DNA of 64,000 bases from assembly GCA_014898415.1 (NCBI GenBank), contig RCTD01000006.1:2205306-2269305 (forward strand), written 5' to 3'. Numbering within the stretch: the stretch's first letter is position 1; each line of letters opens with the position of its first letter. Below the pieces are notes generated by a model. It was given only the letters and a program-made list of their open reading frames with translations. It was not told the origin of the DNA and did not search any database. Positions 1 to 10,183 of this stretch are shown here, in pieces. Made by a program: the position numbers and the translations under genes. Source of the stretch: Stromatinia cepivora (Eukaryota; Ascomycota; Leotiomycetes; Helotiales; Sclerotiniaceae).

Positions 1-638
1 AACCTTTCAGAAGGGGTTTTTTTGGGCAGAGATAAATGGTAGAGTATACAATATAAAATTTGGAGAGAAGAAGAGAAAATGGATAATTGGACTTATAATC
101 TCAAAATTCTATCTATTTATTACCCCCATCTCTCTATTCTATCCCATAATCTCTCAATCCCTTTACTCTTTCAATTTATCCCCCATAATCTCTCTTTAAT
201 ATCCAATATCCAATATCCAATACCCAATACCTAAATCGACATCAATAACAAATCATTAAAGATTAATAAGGATGATAAAAAGAGTAAGATAAATAAATAT
301 GAATTTTTTTTAATTAGAAATGTGGAACTGTGGGACTGTGTTTTTTTGGTGGATGAGTAGGTGTAGAGGGGGAAAAAGGTTGAAGATATTAGGGGGAGGG
401 TTGGGGGTAGAGGTAGAGGCAGAGGCAGAGGTAAAAGGTAGGAGGTAGATAATGGGGAAAGGGGGAAGATTAGCAGGGGATATAAAATGAAAGGGTATAA
501 GGATATAGGAATGGAAGGGGATGGATATTTAGAATATTGTATAAATTTATATTTTATGATGAAGTATGGATATGGATATGAGAGGTATTTAGTAGTACTA
601 CTCATACACCTTCATGAATATTACTATTGAAACTTTAC
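1..638. other. Intergenic, low-complexity left edge
   Basis: No supportable gene. The stretch has strong strand asymmetry: a CT-rich block near 120-200 and a GA-rich block near 355-520. A short tandem run of CCAATAT/CCAATAC units lies at about 200-232. The open frame on the minus strand here is only low-complexity Ser/Pro/Tyr/Leu. Confidence 0.6.
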
Positions 639-2657
639 TCAAGTTGAGATGATATGCACTACTTCCAAACGTGAAAGAGCCCTTAATCTAAAAGTATCAT
701 CTACCCAACGCTTACGCTCCAGCTCCTCACTGTTTTCAGCTCCATCCCACATCTCTGAAATCTTGTCACGCCACCCTAATCCAATTCTCTCGTATGTATT
801 CTGTTTCCATTGAGGATGCGTTCTCGAAACTGGGGTTAGAACAAGTAATTGTTGTTGATTAGTATCGAGCAGAAATACTACCATACTTTCGCCCTCCCAT
901 GTTGCATCTCTGTAGATGTCTAAATAGATGGTAGGTTCATGATATTAAGCGAGCTCCCATCCGCTTGGCAAGCTTCGCAATTAATGTGATATATAACACA
1001 CCACTGGCCCGTTTTGATAAATCTTGCTGTTCTGATAAAACCTCGACTAGTTAAACTACCGCCTTTGACCTTTCCAAAGGGGTCAATTCCGTCTATCTCG
1101 GCAGAAACATGCAACTCTTCGAGACTGAAAGGGCCGTTGTTTGTGCCGGAAGGTTAGGAAATAATTCCCTCGACGGACGCCCATGACCATGAAGGGGCAA
1201 GATAACAAGACGGCCGCTTTCAATTTTCCCAAACCTCGCTGAACCAAAGAAAATGTGATAAAAAGTCTTCCACCCATAAGCCCATCAAATAATCGCCGGG
1301 TGCTGCTTTCGATCTTTGATGATATTCATGAGCGATTCTTGACAGAGCTGGGAGCTTGTCCTCGCCCTTCGCTAATTCTCGTTTGGCGTATGTTATGACA
1401 ATGCCTTGCCAGATACTTTGCCAGTTATGATCTTCTCTCATTATTCGTAGATCTGTGGGATCCGTTGCAATAGCGAATGGTTCGTGACCACTTTCAGAAA
1501 AAAACACGCTCGCCACATCGAAAAACAATCTGGGTCTCAAGAAAGCATAAATGGCGGGAAGATAGTATCCCCTCTTGGTATGTCCATCCACCGGTAGCCA
1601 AAATAGATCGATGAAGAAAAGATTGACGACCATGAGAGTCAGTATCCTCCGTTGCATAGAGGGTATTGCCTTTGGGAACAATTCGAAAAATATCCGATGG
1701 AAACTTACGTACAGGGAGACATCCTCGACTGCTTTCCAAGCCGATGGCGATGTAAGCCAACTTGAGCTATAAGAAATATTCATCTTCGAAGATTCTTCCT
1801 CCCAGTCCTCTTTAGAATCCTGGATAATGCACAAGCAGTCAATTCGTATAGTTTAAGCCAAGGAGCCTAGTTAATTCTATGGCTTCCTGGAACACTAAGG
1901 AGAGCGCTTTCTTAGCAATTCCAGTCGTCATCATTATCGATATTGTGCTCTTAAGAATTCAAAGCATGGTTTCCGGGGGAACCCACCTATGGCTCAGTGC
2001 GATATAGAGTCCTTATCGAGATGGATGCCCGAGTGGCACAGCGGAAAAGTCTCTCAGTAGAATCGTGGAACCACTGACATCAATAATACGCTTTGGTAGA
2101 TCACGAGGACGATTGATGAATCTGTCGGTCTGATCCAACGATTTTTCTAGCCATTGTCTCGTCAAATCTGCGCGGACGACGACCAGGAATTTTCAGTGAT
2201 GCAATGGTTCCTATTTTGATGGTCAATATTGTCAAGAAATAACAACATCTTAAACAATGGGGTTTGCAGTCATGAACTTTGCTAACCGTCATCTGTGCAT
2301 AGGCGGAATAGCTTCACCGGCGGTAAAGATATAATTAATAGCGTTTAGTACTTTGTGTCGCCACCAATTTCTTTCCATTCCATCCAGCTATCCCGCGCGC
2401 CTAACTTCAAGGTTCATAGATGCGCTTTCATTGAATAGACAATATTCATGACGATGTTTATTAAATGACCGTAGAGGGCTGAGGAAATTACTAATTCTGT
2501 ATCTTCTTTTGGTGAGGGGGGCACCTAGGTTTAAAGGAGGCTTGTGAATGTATCCATTAGATAGTATAGCATCAATGTTAATGCCTCGACAGCTTGTGCA
2601 AAGGTTTCCATCCTTGTACGGAGTCATATTTTCTTCTGGGAGCCCTATTCTTTGCAC
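639..2657 (-). pseudogene. Degenerate HET-domain (heterokaryon incompatibility) gene
   Basis: Successive blocks of a HET protein occur in the right order on the minus strand but in different frames. They are: an N-terminal LCTSCRGINIDAI block (~2600); LPKRIIDV (~2100); YIALSHRW (~2010) and EAIELTRLLGL (~1870); RIDCLCIIQDSKEDW (~1835); GWTYQEGILSSRHLCF (~1560); DKLPALSRIAHEY (~1350); APSWSWASVEGII (~1170); DPFGKVKGGSLTSRG (~1070); and a C-terminal YERIGL block (~790). HET domains trigger cell death when incompatible fungal strains fuse. In-frame stops (TGA after SEVWEN near 1220, TAA after VEGIIS) and several frameshifts break the gene. One frameshift coincides with a run of seven A at 1498-1504. 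I see no set of GT-AG introns that would repair all of these, so I call it a pseudogene. A sequencing error could explain a single frameshift but not the whole set. Confidence 0.78.
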
Positions 2658-3288
2658 GAACGGAAGTTCAGGTGCTAGCCTTTAAAAACGATCAGAACGG
2701 TCAATTATGTATTCCCCCATAATTTTTGCTGTTCCTCTAAAGAATAGAAACACATTCGACACTTTCGATATTTACAGAATTATCACAATAAATGGATACT
2801 TGTTCCTGCCCCGTGAAAGATATGTAAAACTCCAGGGACTGCCAATCAGAAACTGTCGAAGTAGTGCATCAAGAACATGTCTTGTGAGATGCTTATGGTA
2901 ATACATTAAGCATCATTAGTCCTAGCTAGGTAGAATGAGTAAAGAGGATAGTTGCGATTGAATCGACTTCTTTTGATAGATATACATTCTAATTTGTATT
3001 GAAAATAAGAATGAAGTCGCTATATAAGTTCGAGTAATAATGAGAAGAAAGAAGAAAGCCTTGATAAATATATAATGAGCATCAAGCAAATATTTAGAAG
3101 GTTGTAATGTTGAATGGAAGGAGGACATTGATGATGCAAGTAAGAGAGGCTGATTGTGGCTAATAAGGATATATAACCACGCTAGTAATCCCTGTCAAAT
3201 ATCCCTGCTATTTTCTATATTTCTACATTGGACAAAAAAAAAGTTGAGAAAACGAAATATACTTAAATATACAACACAATCACCCACA
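2658..3288. other. Intergenic; utp18 promoter side
   Basis: AT-rich DNA between the HET relic and the utp18 start codon. The short open frames here have no recognisable domain. I see no RNA gene. Confidence 0.5.
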
Positions 3289-5104
3289 ATGCCTCCCTCA
3301 CGGTCAAAGAAGTCTGCCAATGGTAGCGCAACATCGAAAAAGGATGCGCAAACAATTCTCCAAGAAAATGAAGAGAGTGGCAGTGACAATGAGAGTGTAA
3401 ACATGATGGATAAGGATTCCGATGAGGAGGAGTTAGACAGACTTGTTCTAGGAGATGGGGCAGGATTTACAGCTCAATTGGGCCAAGACATGGAATTTGA
3501 TTCAGATGAAAATTCAGAAGGAGAAAAAGCTGAAGATGAGGAACAGGAGGACATTGGGATTGAGGGTGTTGACGATGCAGATGTATAAACTCGCCCCGCA
3601 ATTGTAGAGGAACTTCATTAACTCTTTTTAGCTATTTTTCCTCGACTCCGGACCATCTGCAGTACCCCAAGATGCATTAATACCGCGATCACAATCCGAA
3701 GATGAAGAAGGGGGACATGCGCTGGCTTGGGAAGATAGCGACGATGACCGATTGATAGTATCTCTTGCTGGAAATCCTCGATTAAGAAAACTTAGAGTCA
3801 ACGAAGGAGAGGATATGGTTAGTGGAAGAGAATACACAAGGCGACTACGAATGCAATTTGAGCGTCTTAATCCTGTTCCAGAATGGGTACAATCATCTAG
3901 GCCAACGAAACGACGTCGCAGATCATCCGCAGGCTCTGATTCTTCGTTATCATCGAATGATATGGACGTTGATGATTCCGACCTTTCAACATTACCTCTC
4001 GCAAGACTTCTACAAGATGCTGGGGCTCTTACAAAAGAAGCTCCCGCGACCTCAAAACGGCCAAAACTTAGACCTGAAGTTCTGGACATTCAAAGAACGA
4101 GGGATATACCAAAAGCCCAACCATCCGCCGTCACTTCCCTTTCCTTCCATCCCGAATACCCAGTCATACTTTCTTCAGGCCCAGCATCCACTTTATATTT
4201 ACATCACTATGCGCCTACAGCTCACCCTCATCCTCATCCACAACTTACCAGCGTTCACGTCAGGAAAACCCCAATTACCACATCGGCATTCCTTCATCCT
4301 TCCGGAGACAAAATCATCTTCGCTGGTCGACGTCGTTACTTTCATATTTGGGATCTTCCCTCCGGAGAAATCAATAAGGTTACGCGAATTTATGGTCACA
4401 AGGATGAGCAAAAGACTATGGAAAGGTTTAAGCTCAGCCATTGTGGTCGATATATGGGACTGATTGGTTCATCAAAAAAAGGAGGCGGTGTTATAAATAT
4501 TCTTGATGCAACCACAACACAATGGATAGCATCAGCACGAATTGAAGGCAAGGATGGAGTTGCTGACTTTGCATGGTGGAAAAATGGAGAAGGATTGACT
4601 GTTGTAGGAAAGGGGGGTGAAGTAGGCGAATGGAATATGGAGTCAGGATCTTTCGTTGCCCGTTGGAATGATGATGGTTCCATTGGTGCTACCGTTCTTA
4701 CACTCGGTGGATCTAATGGACCTAAACAACTCGGTGGAGATCGTTGGGTAGTAATCGGATCTCAAAGTGGTGTGGTCAATATTTACGATCGTAAGAATTT
4801 TGTCACTGGAAACGATATAAAAATACCAGAGAGACCTGAGCCAAATAGACGACTTTTGCAGTTGACCACACCCACAAGTCATTTGCAAATTAGTCCTGAT
4901 GGTCAATTGTTGGTACTTAGTAGTAGGTGGAAGAAAGATGCCCTGAGACTGGTACATCTACCTAGTTGTACAGTGTATAAGAATTGGCCAACATCGAATA
5001 CGCCATTAGGGAGAATTTCATCTGTGGCATTTGGTAGTGGAAGTGATGTTTTGGCAGTTGGTAATGAAGCTGGCAAGATTAGGTTGTGGGAAATTAGAAG
5101 TTAG
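3289..5104 (+). CDS. utp18: Utp18-like U3 snoRNP/SSU-processome WD40 protein
   Basis: Predicted 588 aa from two exons, 3289-3582 and 3632-5104, with a 49-nt GT-AG intron. The start is the ATG at 3289; the frame is open further upstream but the codons there look non-coding. The N-terminal ~200 residues are acidic and Ser-rich (DSDEEELDRLVLG near residue 45) and lead into LFFLDSG and AWEDSDDDRLIVSLAGNPR, which match the conserved Utp18 lead-in. The rest is a WD40 propeller (for example HIWDLPSGEINKV, and GNEAGKIRLWEI at the extreme C-terminus). Utp18 belongs to the UtpB module of the small-subunit processome in the nucleolus and in yeast recruits the exosome helicase Mtr4 during 18S rRNA maturation. 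Length fits the family. It converges with the small minus-strand gene ending at 5160. Confidence 0.9.
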
Positions 5105-5159
5105 TGGTATAGATGTAATGAATGATTGTTGGTCGTATTTGACAGATAAAATACTGTTT

Positions 5160-5489
5160 CTAGTTGGGGAGGAGTTTCGCAAAGCTATGCAAATTGAGCT
5201 TGATCCAGTGATCTTTCCTTAAATGCTTGTCTATTGTTTGATGAATTAATTGCCTTATTCCAAAATCATAGTAGGCGATGTGTGCCCCTTTTTGGTACCC
5301 TTGTGGACCTATTACCTTTGTTTTTAGCATTCCATCCAATGGTATTTCAATATTAGCATCAACCTCAGAATATAAGCAGATTTCGCAAAATTGTATCAAA
5401 TATAGCTCTCCTTGAAAATCAACACGATTATTCGCTTCAATTTTAGCACTATCTCGAATAAGTCTTTGTTCAGCCTCCGGATCCGTCAT
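5160..5489 (-). CDS. Small hypothetical protein (109 aa)
   Basis: Single-exon frame from an ATG at 5489 to a stop at 5160. The composition is protein-like, not low-complexity: charged N-terminus (MTDPEAEQRLIRDSAKIEA), then FQGELYLIQFCEICLY and GPQGYQKGAHIAYYDFGIRQL. No signal peptide or membrane segment. I do not recognise the family. Its 3' end is 55 bp from the stop of utp18 (convergent), and its 5' end shares a ~280-bp divergent promoter with the gene starting at 5773. The compact placement and balanced composition are the only support, so it could be a chance frame. Confidence 0.5.
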   Translation of the reverse strand: MTDPEAEQRLIRDSAKIEANNRVDFQGELYLIQFCEICLYSEVDANIEIPLDGMLKTKVIGPQGYQKGAHIAYYDFGIRQLIHQTIDKHLRKDHWIKLNLHSFAKLLPN

Positions 5490-5772
5490 TCAAATTTCAT
5501 TTTAACCACAACATCAAAGGAGAAGAAGTTAATAAGTATTGCTTGTCTGACCACAACAGCCCTTTATCCCCTTTGAACGCTAAAACATTTCAACCCATTG
5601 TACAGCAAGCTCCAGAAACTTTTCTCCGGTTCTCATTGCCAAGTTTTTGCGAAAATCCTCGACAATCCAGGCAACTTTACGGAAATATTTACCATAATTT
5701 TCATTCTAACCCTATAATAACCCCTCCAAACCCGCCTCACCTCAATCAATACCCTTCACCCTCTAGCAAACA

Positions 5773-6882
5773 ATGTCCGCCGCCGCCGAAGCAACCGGCA
5801 ACGAACAGGAAGAAGCCGCGCAAGGACAAAGCTTCCTCGAGCGACCCTTCCGCAACCTCGACTTCCTCGTCTACCGCTTCGTCCACCCAACCGACAAGCG
5901 GGGGCTCCCCTACCCGGACTCCGCTCCCAGAAACAAAAGACCCGGCGGACTCCCCGGTGCCAAAGTATGGGTCGAAGATTTCGCACCCCAATGGGGTGAA
6001 TTCCTCCTCGATCTCGGCGAACCCGTTTACGACGTACAAGATCATCATCCCCTAGTAACACGTCTCGAAGGCTATGGACTCGATCAGGGCCGTGTCAAAC
6101 ATAGGAATTTACAACAATTGCCTTTCCCGTGGGGAATCGACGGCACGTTACCCGTGCAAATATGGGCTAATGAGGTTTTTCGCGATAATCATTGTTTGCC
6201 ATTCAATCCCAAGGGAATGAGTCGATTAGATCTACAATGGGAATGTCGAAGACGACTACTTCCTACCGGTGGGAAACGCTCTGATTTGATCAAGAGGATT
6301 AATAGATTAGAGTTACCCAAGGGAATCCAAGCGCCACTCGGCGCACAAAAAGCAGCATTACAGCGACTCGACGCCGTTACACTCCCCCTTCACCGCGTCC
6401 TAGAAGCTCAACCCCCCGTACCCAAAACACCACAAACGCCATTAAAACAACCCCCCTTCGACGTAGGAGAAATCGTCTTAGTATACGGCACGCTAGCCGC
6501 CGACGAAAAAATGTGTCTCGTACGCGATTACGAGGGAAACCGAGGGCGGATCAGCAGAGATTATCTGGAAGAAATCGAAATGGCATTCGGCTTGAAACTG
6601 AATCGACGAGAGTTGGTGGAGGTACTAGAGAGATTGGGATGGCCGGATGAAGAGGATGCAACGCCGGAACCGGAGCCCGAGAGTGCGGCGGCGAAGGAGG
6701 CGGCAAGGAAGAGGGCGAAGGATTTATTGGATGCGGGGCCGCCGGGGTTTTTAGAATATGAGGCGTTGAGGGCGGCGAGGAAAAAGAAGTTGGAGGAGGA
6801 GGCGGCGGCGGCGAAGGCGAAGGCTAAGGCTAAGGCGAAGGCGGAGGGTGGAGTGGAATTGGAGGAGGGGGCCGAGGAGTAG
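5773..6882 (+). CDS. Conserved-looking hypothetical protein with a SAP-like motif
   Basis: Single exon, 369 aa, ATG at 5773 in a CAACAATG context. The centre (residues ~145-178) reads PKGMSRLDLQWECRRRLL followed by PTGGKRSDLIKRI. This has the helix-turn-helix spacing of a SAP motif (a DNA/RNA-binding module), but the match is by eye only. Upstream is an aromatic-rich region (FLVYRFVHPTDKRGLPYP, VWVEDFAPQWGEFLLDLG). The C-terminus is an Ala/Lys/Glu-rich helix ending in AKAKAKAKAKAEGG, likely a long charged helix. GC content is visibly higher than in the flanking DNA, especially in the first 300 and last 250 nt, so codon choice differs from its neighbours. Function not assigned. Convergent with cog4. 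Confidence 0.75.
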   Translation: MSAAAEATGNEQEEAAQGQSFLERPFRNLDFLVYRFVHPTDKRGLPYPDSAPRNKRPGGLPGAKVWVEDFAPQWGEFLLDLGEPVYDVQDHHPLVTRLEGYGLDQGRVKHRNLQQLPFPWGIDGTLPVQIWANEVFRDNHCLPFNPKGMSRLDLQWECRRRLLPTGGKRSDLIKRINRLELPKGIQAPLGAQKAALQRLDAVTLPLHRVLEAQPPVPKTPQTPLKQPPFDVGEIVLVYGTLAADEKMCLVRDYEGNRGRISRDYLEEIEMAFGLKLNRRELVEVLERLGWPDEEDATPEPEPESAAAKEAARKRAKDLLDAGPPGFLEYEALRAARKKKLEEEAAAAKAKAKAKAKAEGGVELEEGAEE

Positions 6883-7408
6883 GTGAAGTTGGAGAAAGAT
6901 GAGAAACGTAATACTATCCTACTGCTGCATGAAGAGATTGGCGCTATGGATTTATGGGGGTTTTGGGGTTTTTTTGGTTGTATTGTAGTTGATGTGGTAA
7001 AATGTATCTCGATCGTGCTCTCCTATTTACTATTTTCAAAATGCACGAGAACTTATTACATCGTATCTTGTGATGGGTTTCAAATGATCTTGTGGGTTTT
7101 ATGATTATATTCGATTGATTGAATTCACATTATTGAAAACAAGATGTCCTCTAAAACTCGAATGCTTGCTTAGCACTTACATGCAGATCACATTCTAAAT
7201 GGCAATTGAAGTATTCGTATCGCTATTGTATTTGGTATCAATGCTGTATTTAATTCATTTTATCTCGTGCACACCCAATGGATGTCTCGCATTGGGCATC
7301 CAGATTCGCCCTTCATCTCGATAGCTTTTATCATGGACGGAGTTCTCAACGCCTCCACTCCTCAACTCCTCATATAAGATCCCATTTTCTAAACCCTGTT
7401 CCCCACCA
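6883..7408. other. Convergent intergenic region
   Basis: About 0.5 kb between the 3' ends of the SAP-like gene and cog4. It is T-rich with short open frames and no recognisable gene. It probably holds the two overlapping 3' untranslated regions. Confidence 0.5.
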
Positions 7409-9904
7409 TCACTCCCTAACCATACCCCTAGCCTTCGTCCTCTCATCCACCGTCAAAACCCACACCATCTCTACCTCCTCTTCACCCAATCCTCCACCCT
7501 CAACATTAACGGCTTCCCATTCCTCCTCATCCATATTAACTACCATAGCAACCTGCATTACCCTTGCAAAAACATCTCTCAATCCATACTTTCCTCCTCT
7601 AGCAATTACCCCCACAATTCCCCCATAATCTCTCTCCATCCTAGTTGCCCCTAATGCGTTCATTTTCCCACTATAGTTCCAAACTCTTCTTTCTAAAACT
7701 CTTGCTAGATATTGAGCGGTTTGTTCTAGAAGGGTATTGAATGGTGATGTGGACATGATTCTCTGAATAGGTTTCATGAGAGCATCCCAATGGTGTTCGA
7801 AACGGCGAGATACCATATCCTGAAGGATTTCTTGAGGATCATCATCGGTGTCATTTTGGCGGGCGATTTCAGCGAGATCTTCTGAGGTGAGGGAGTAATC
7901 TACATCGCGGAAGGTTTCGCTTAGAACGGGGCGAAGACGCGGTTTGATAACATTATTGAACATTACTTGAAGACCTTCGCTGATCAATTCGTTGGTTTTT
8001 GATGAGAACGTTGCGTTGAGGCTTGTGAGTGAATTAGAAACGAAGGTAGCATCGTGGCCATAGGGAAAAATATCCTTAAGTGCTGGAGCAGGTGGTGCAC
8101 CTTTAGCATGAGATGCGCCACTTGTTTCCGATGATTGAAGATGACCCGACACGATTCGGTAAATATAATCATTTGAAACATCGAGACTGTTTATTAGAAC
8201 GATGAAAGCGATGATTTTGTCTTCCGGTGGAAATCCGCCCTGTACGAGTGGTTTTGGGTAGGATTCATCTCGCATTTTGCGTTGAATCATTCCTACAAAA
8301 TCGGTACCCAGAACTCTGCTAACTGCTGGAATAACGGATTCGATTACACCACGCTGTGATGTTGAGATAGATCGTTTGAGTACTGTGTTGACAATATACA
8401 TGACATCGTCTACAGCCGAAATTATATATGGAGAGTTTCCATCTATAGGTTTTGATAGATTGAGAGATAATCCTGTAGGAGATTCATCTAGTTGAAATGC
8501 TTTCTCCACGGATCGTCGAAAGAAAAATGTAGTCATAACATTAAACGGATCTTTCAAACGATTTGAGATTTTTCGACTCAGGGCTGATTTGTCTAAAAAG
8601 TCTGGCATGATCAAGGGCTCATCAGGGCTAGCTTCTGGATCCTGGGATAGTTTAGAAATTGCTTGCTGAAGGACTGATATCGGACTCACCCTGCATTTAC
8701 CGCTCAAGAATCGACCATATAGTGACCATCGCCCTAACATGACAGCCATCTCGTTCAAAAGACCATCCACTTCCTTCATATCCACACCCTCATCCTCACT
8801 TGCCCTTCCATTGGCTGCGCCTCCAACCGCAGGTGAGCCTGTTCTCGAAATTCCTGTCGGTCTTTGATTTGGTAGAAAGCTTTGCACCAAGAAAGAAAAC
8901 GGATAACTTCTCACATCCGTTAACCTTCTATCAACATTCTTCTCGTCTCCCCACGTATCCAAAACAATCCCACCTTGCACATCAGCCTCAACCTGTAATC
9001 TCTCTATCACCCTAACCATTTTCCCGGCCCCATAATGTCTTTCCACCAACCCGCCATGGCCCTCCACAATCTGCGCAATATGTTCAAATAACCTCGTCAA
9101 TGCCTGCGCATAGAAGAACCCCTCCTTACCCCTTTCTCCTTTCGTTCCCTCCTTCAAATTCTTCCTCGCCGTTCCTGCTACCCCTTGACAAACATATCTC
9201 CCATAAACATCCAGCCCCACCTCCTCTCTCCCAATCAACGGGAATAATTTAAAAAACCTAGTAACCCTCACCCCATCCCCCTCCTCTGCTGCTTTCTCAA
9301 ACTCCCTCAAAAACAATCCACACAAACTCTTCTTTGCCTCCTCAATTGTCACCCCAGGCGCATCCGGGACCTCGACACTTGGAACCGTCCTCGCCGCAAA
9401 ATTGCCCTCAACAATATGTACCGGGATTTTCGCCGCTCTTGCAATATATCCCGCTGCAGCTTCCCAGTCTTGTGGAGCTCCCATACTGCCGACCACGCCA
9501 TTTACACATGCTTTTAATTCCGCGACTTGTTCTACAACGCCCAATGTTTCCTCGACTCGTTTCTTCTCTAAATCCAATTCCTTCACTTTCGAGCTAAGCT
9601 TCTCGGCCGTGCTGGCCGCATTATCCAGCATTCCATTGGAAATCGCCCTAGTATGTATAACATTTGTGCCAAGATGTGCGCGCAGGAGATCGAGTCGGCC
9701 GAGGTCGCGGGAGAGGGAAGCTTGGGAAGAAATGAGGGATTGGAGGCTAGAGGTGATGGCTGCATCGCGTGTGTGGAGGGTTGAGAGGATGTTTTGGATG
9801 GACGCTAAGGAGGTGGCATTGTGAATGGATGATTGAGCTGATTCTAGAGATGGTGTTGTGGGTAGAGGTGTGAGACTGCCATTTGGGAGGCCGGGTGGAG
9901 GCAT
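7409..9904 (-). CDS. cog4: Conserved oligomeric Golgi complex subunit 4
   Basis: Single exon. The first in-frame ATG is at 9904 (MPPPGLPNGSLTPLPTT), giving 831 aa. The open frame continues to a TTG at 9964, but no in-frame ATG lies there, and an ATG at 9977 is out of frame. The N-terminal third is a predicted coiled coil (SLSRDLGRLDLLRAHLG, AEKLSSKVKELDLEKKRVEE), followed by the Cog4 core (for example GREEVGLDVYGRYVCQGVA, and RVLERRVWNYSGKMNALGA near the C-terminus). Cog4 is a subunit of lobe A of the COG vesicle-tethering complex and controls intra-Golgi retrograde traffic. Length fits the family. The 100-residue tail is acidic (MDEEEWEAVNVEGG). Confidence 0.9.
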   Translation of the reverse strand: MPPPGLPNGSLTPLPTTPSLESAQSSIHNATSLASIQNILSTLHTRDAAITSSLQSLISSQASLSRDLGRLDLLRAHLGTNVIHTRAISNGMLDNAASTAEKLSSKVKELDLEKKRVEETLGVVEQVAELKACVNGVVGSMGAPQDWEAAAGYIARAAKIPVHIVEGNFAARTVPSVEVPDAPGVTIEEAKKSLCGLFLREFEKAAEEGDGVRVTRFFKLFPLIGREEVGLDVYGRYVCQGVAGTARKNLKEGTKGERGKEGFFYAQALTRLFEHIAQIVEGHGGLVERHYGAGKMVRVIERLQVEADVQGGIVLDTWGDEKNVDRRLTDVRSYPFSFLVQSFLPNQRPTGISRTGSPAVGGAANGRASEDEGVDMKEVDGLLNEMAVMLGRWSLYGRFLSGKCRVSPISVLQQAISKLSQDPEASPDEPLIMPDFLDKSALSRKISNRLKDPFNVMTTFFFRRSVEKAFQLDESPTGLSLNLSKPIDGNSPYIISAVDDVMYIVNTVLKRSISTSQRGVIESVIPAVSRVLGTDFVGMIQRKMRDESYPKPLVQGGFPPEDKIIAFIVLINSLDVSNDYIYRIVSGHLQSSETSGASHAKGAPPAPALKDIFPYGHDATFVSNSLTSLNATFSSKTNELISEGLQVMFNNVIKPRLRPVLSETFRDVDYSLTSEDLAEIARQNDTDDDPQEILQDMVSRRFEHHWDALMKPIQRIMSTSPFNTLLEQTAQYLARVLERRVWNYSGKMNALGATRMERDYGGIVGVIARGGKYGLRDVFARVMQVAMVVNMDEEEWEAVNVEGGGLGEEEVEMVWVLTVDERTKARGMVRE

Positions 9905-10183
9905 TGGGTGGGTTGAGGCATGGGTAGCTCTTCTTTGGGGAAGCTGGGTTGAGGTCGGGTGCAACTTTAGGTGTCATCTTTTTGGGTGTGGGGTAAGCGA
10001 GAATTTATATTGGTGATTTGATCGACAATTCCAGTCACTTTATTATTCAACCTAGAATCATTATTTATAATTGATAAATTCATTTTATATCCTCCTTATT
10101 TTCATTTACTACATGCATACGCTTCGGATCCATGCAATCCTAAATCTATGAATACAATAGGCATTAAAAGCCATTTATTTCAT

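Noticed and set aside
231..605. 124-codon minus-strand frame
   Set aside because: Low-complexity Ser/Pro/Leu/Tyr composition produced by the GA-rich plus strand; no domain and no promoter context.
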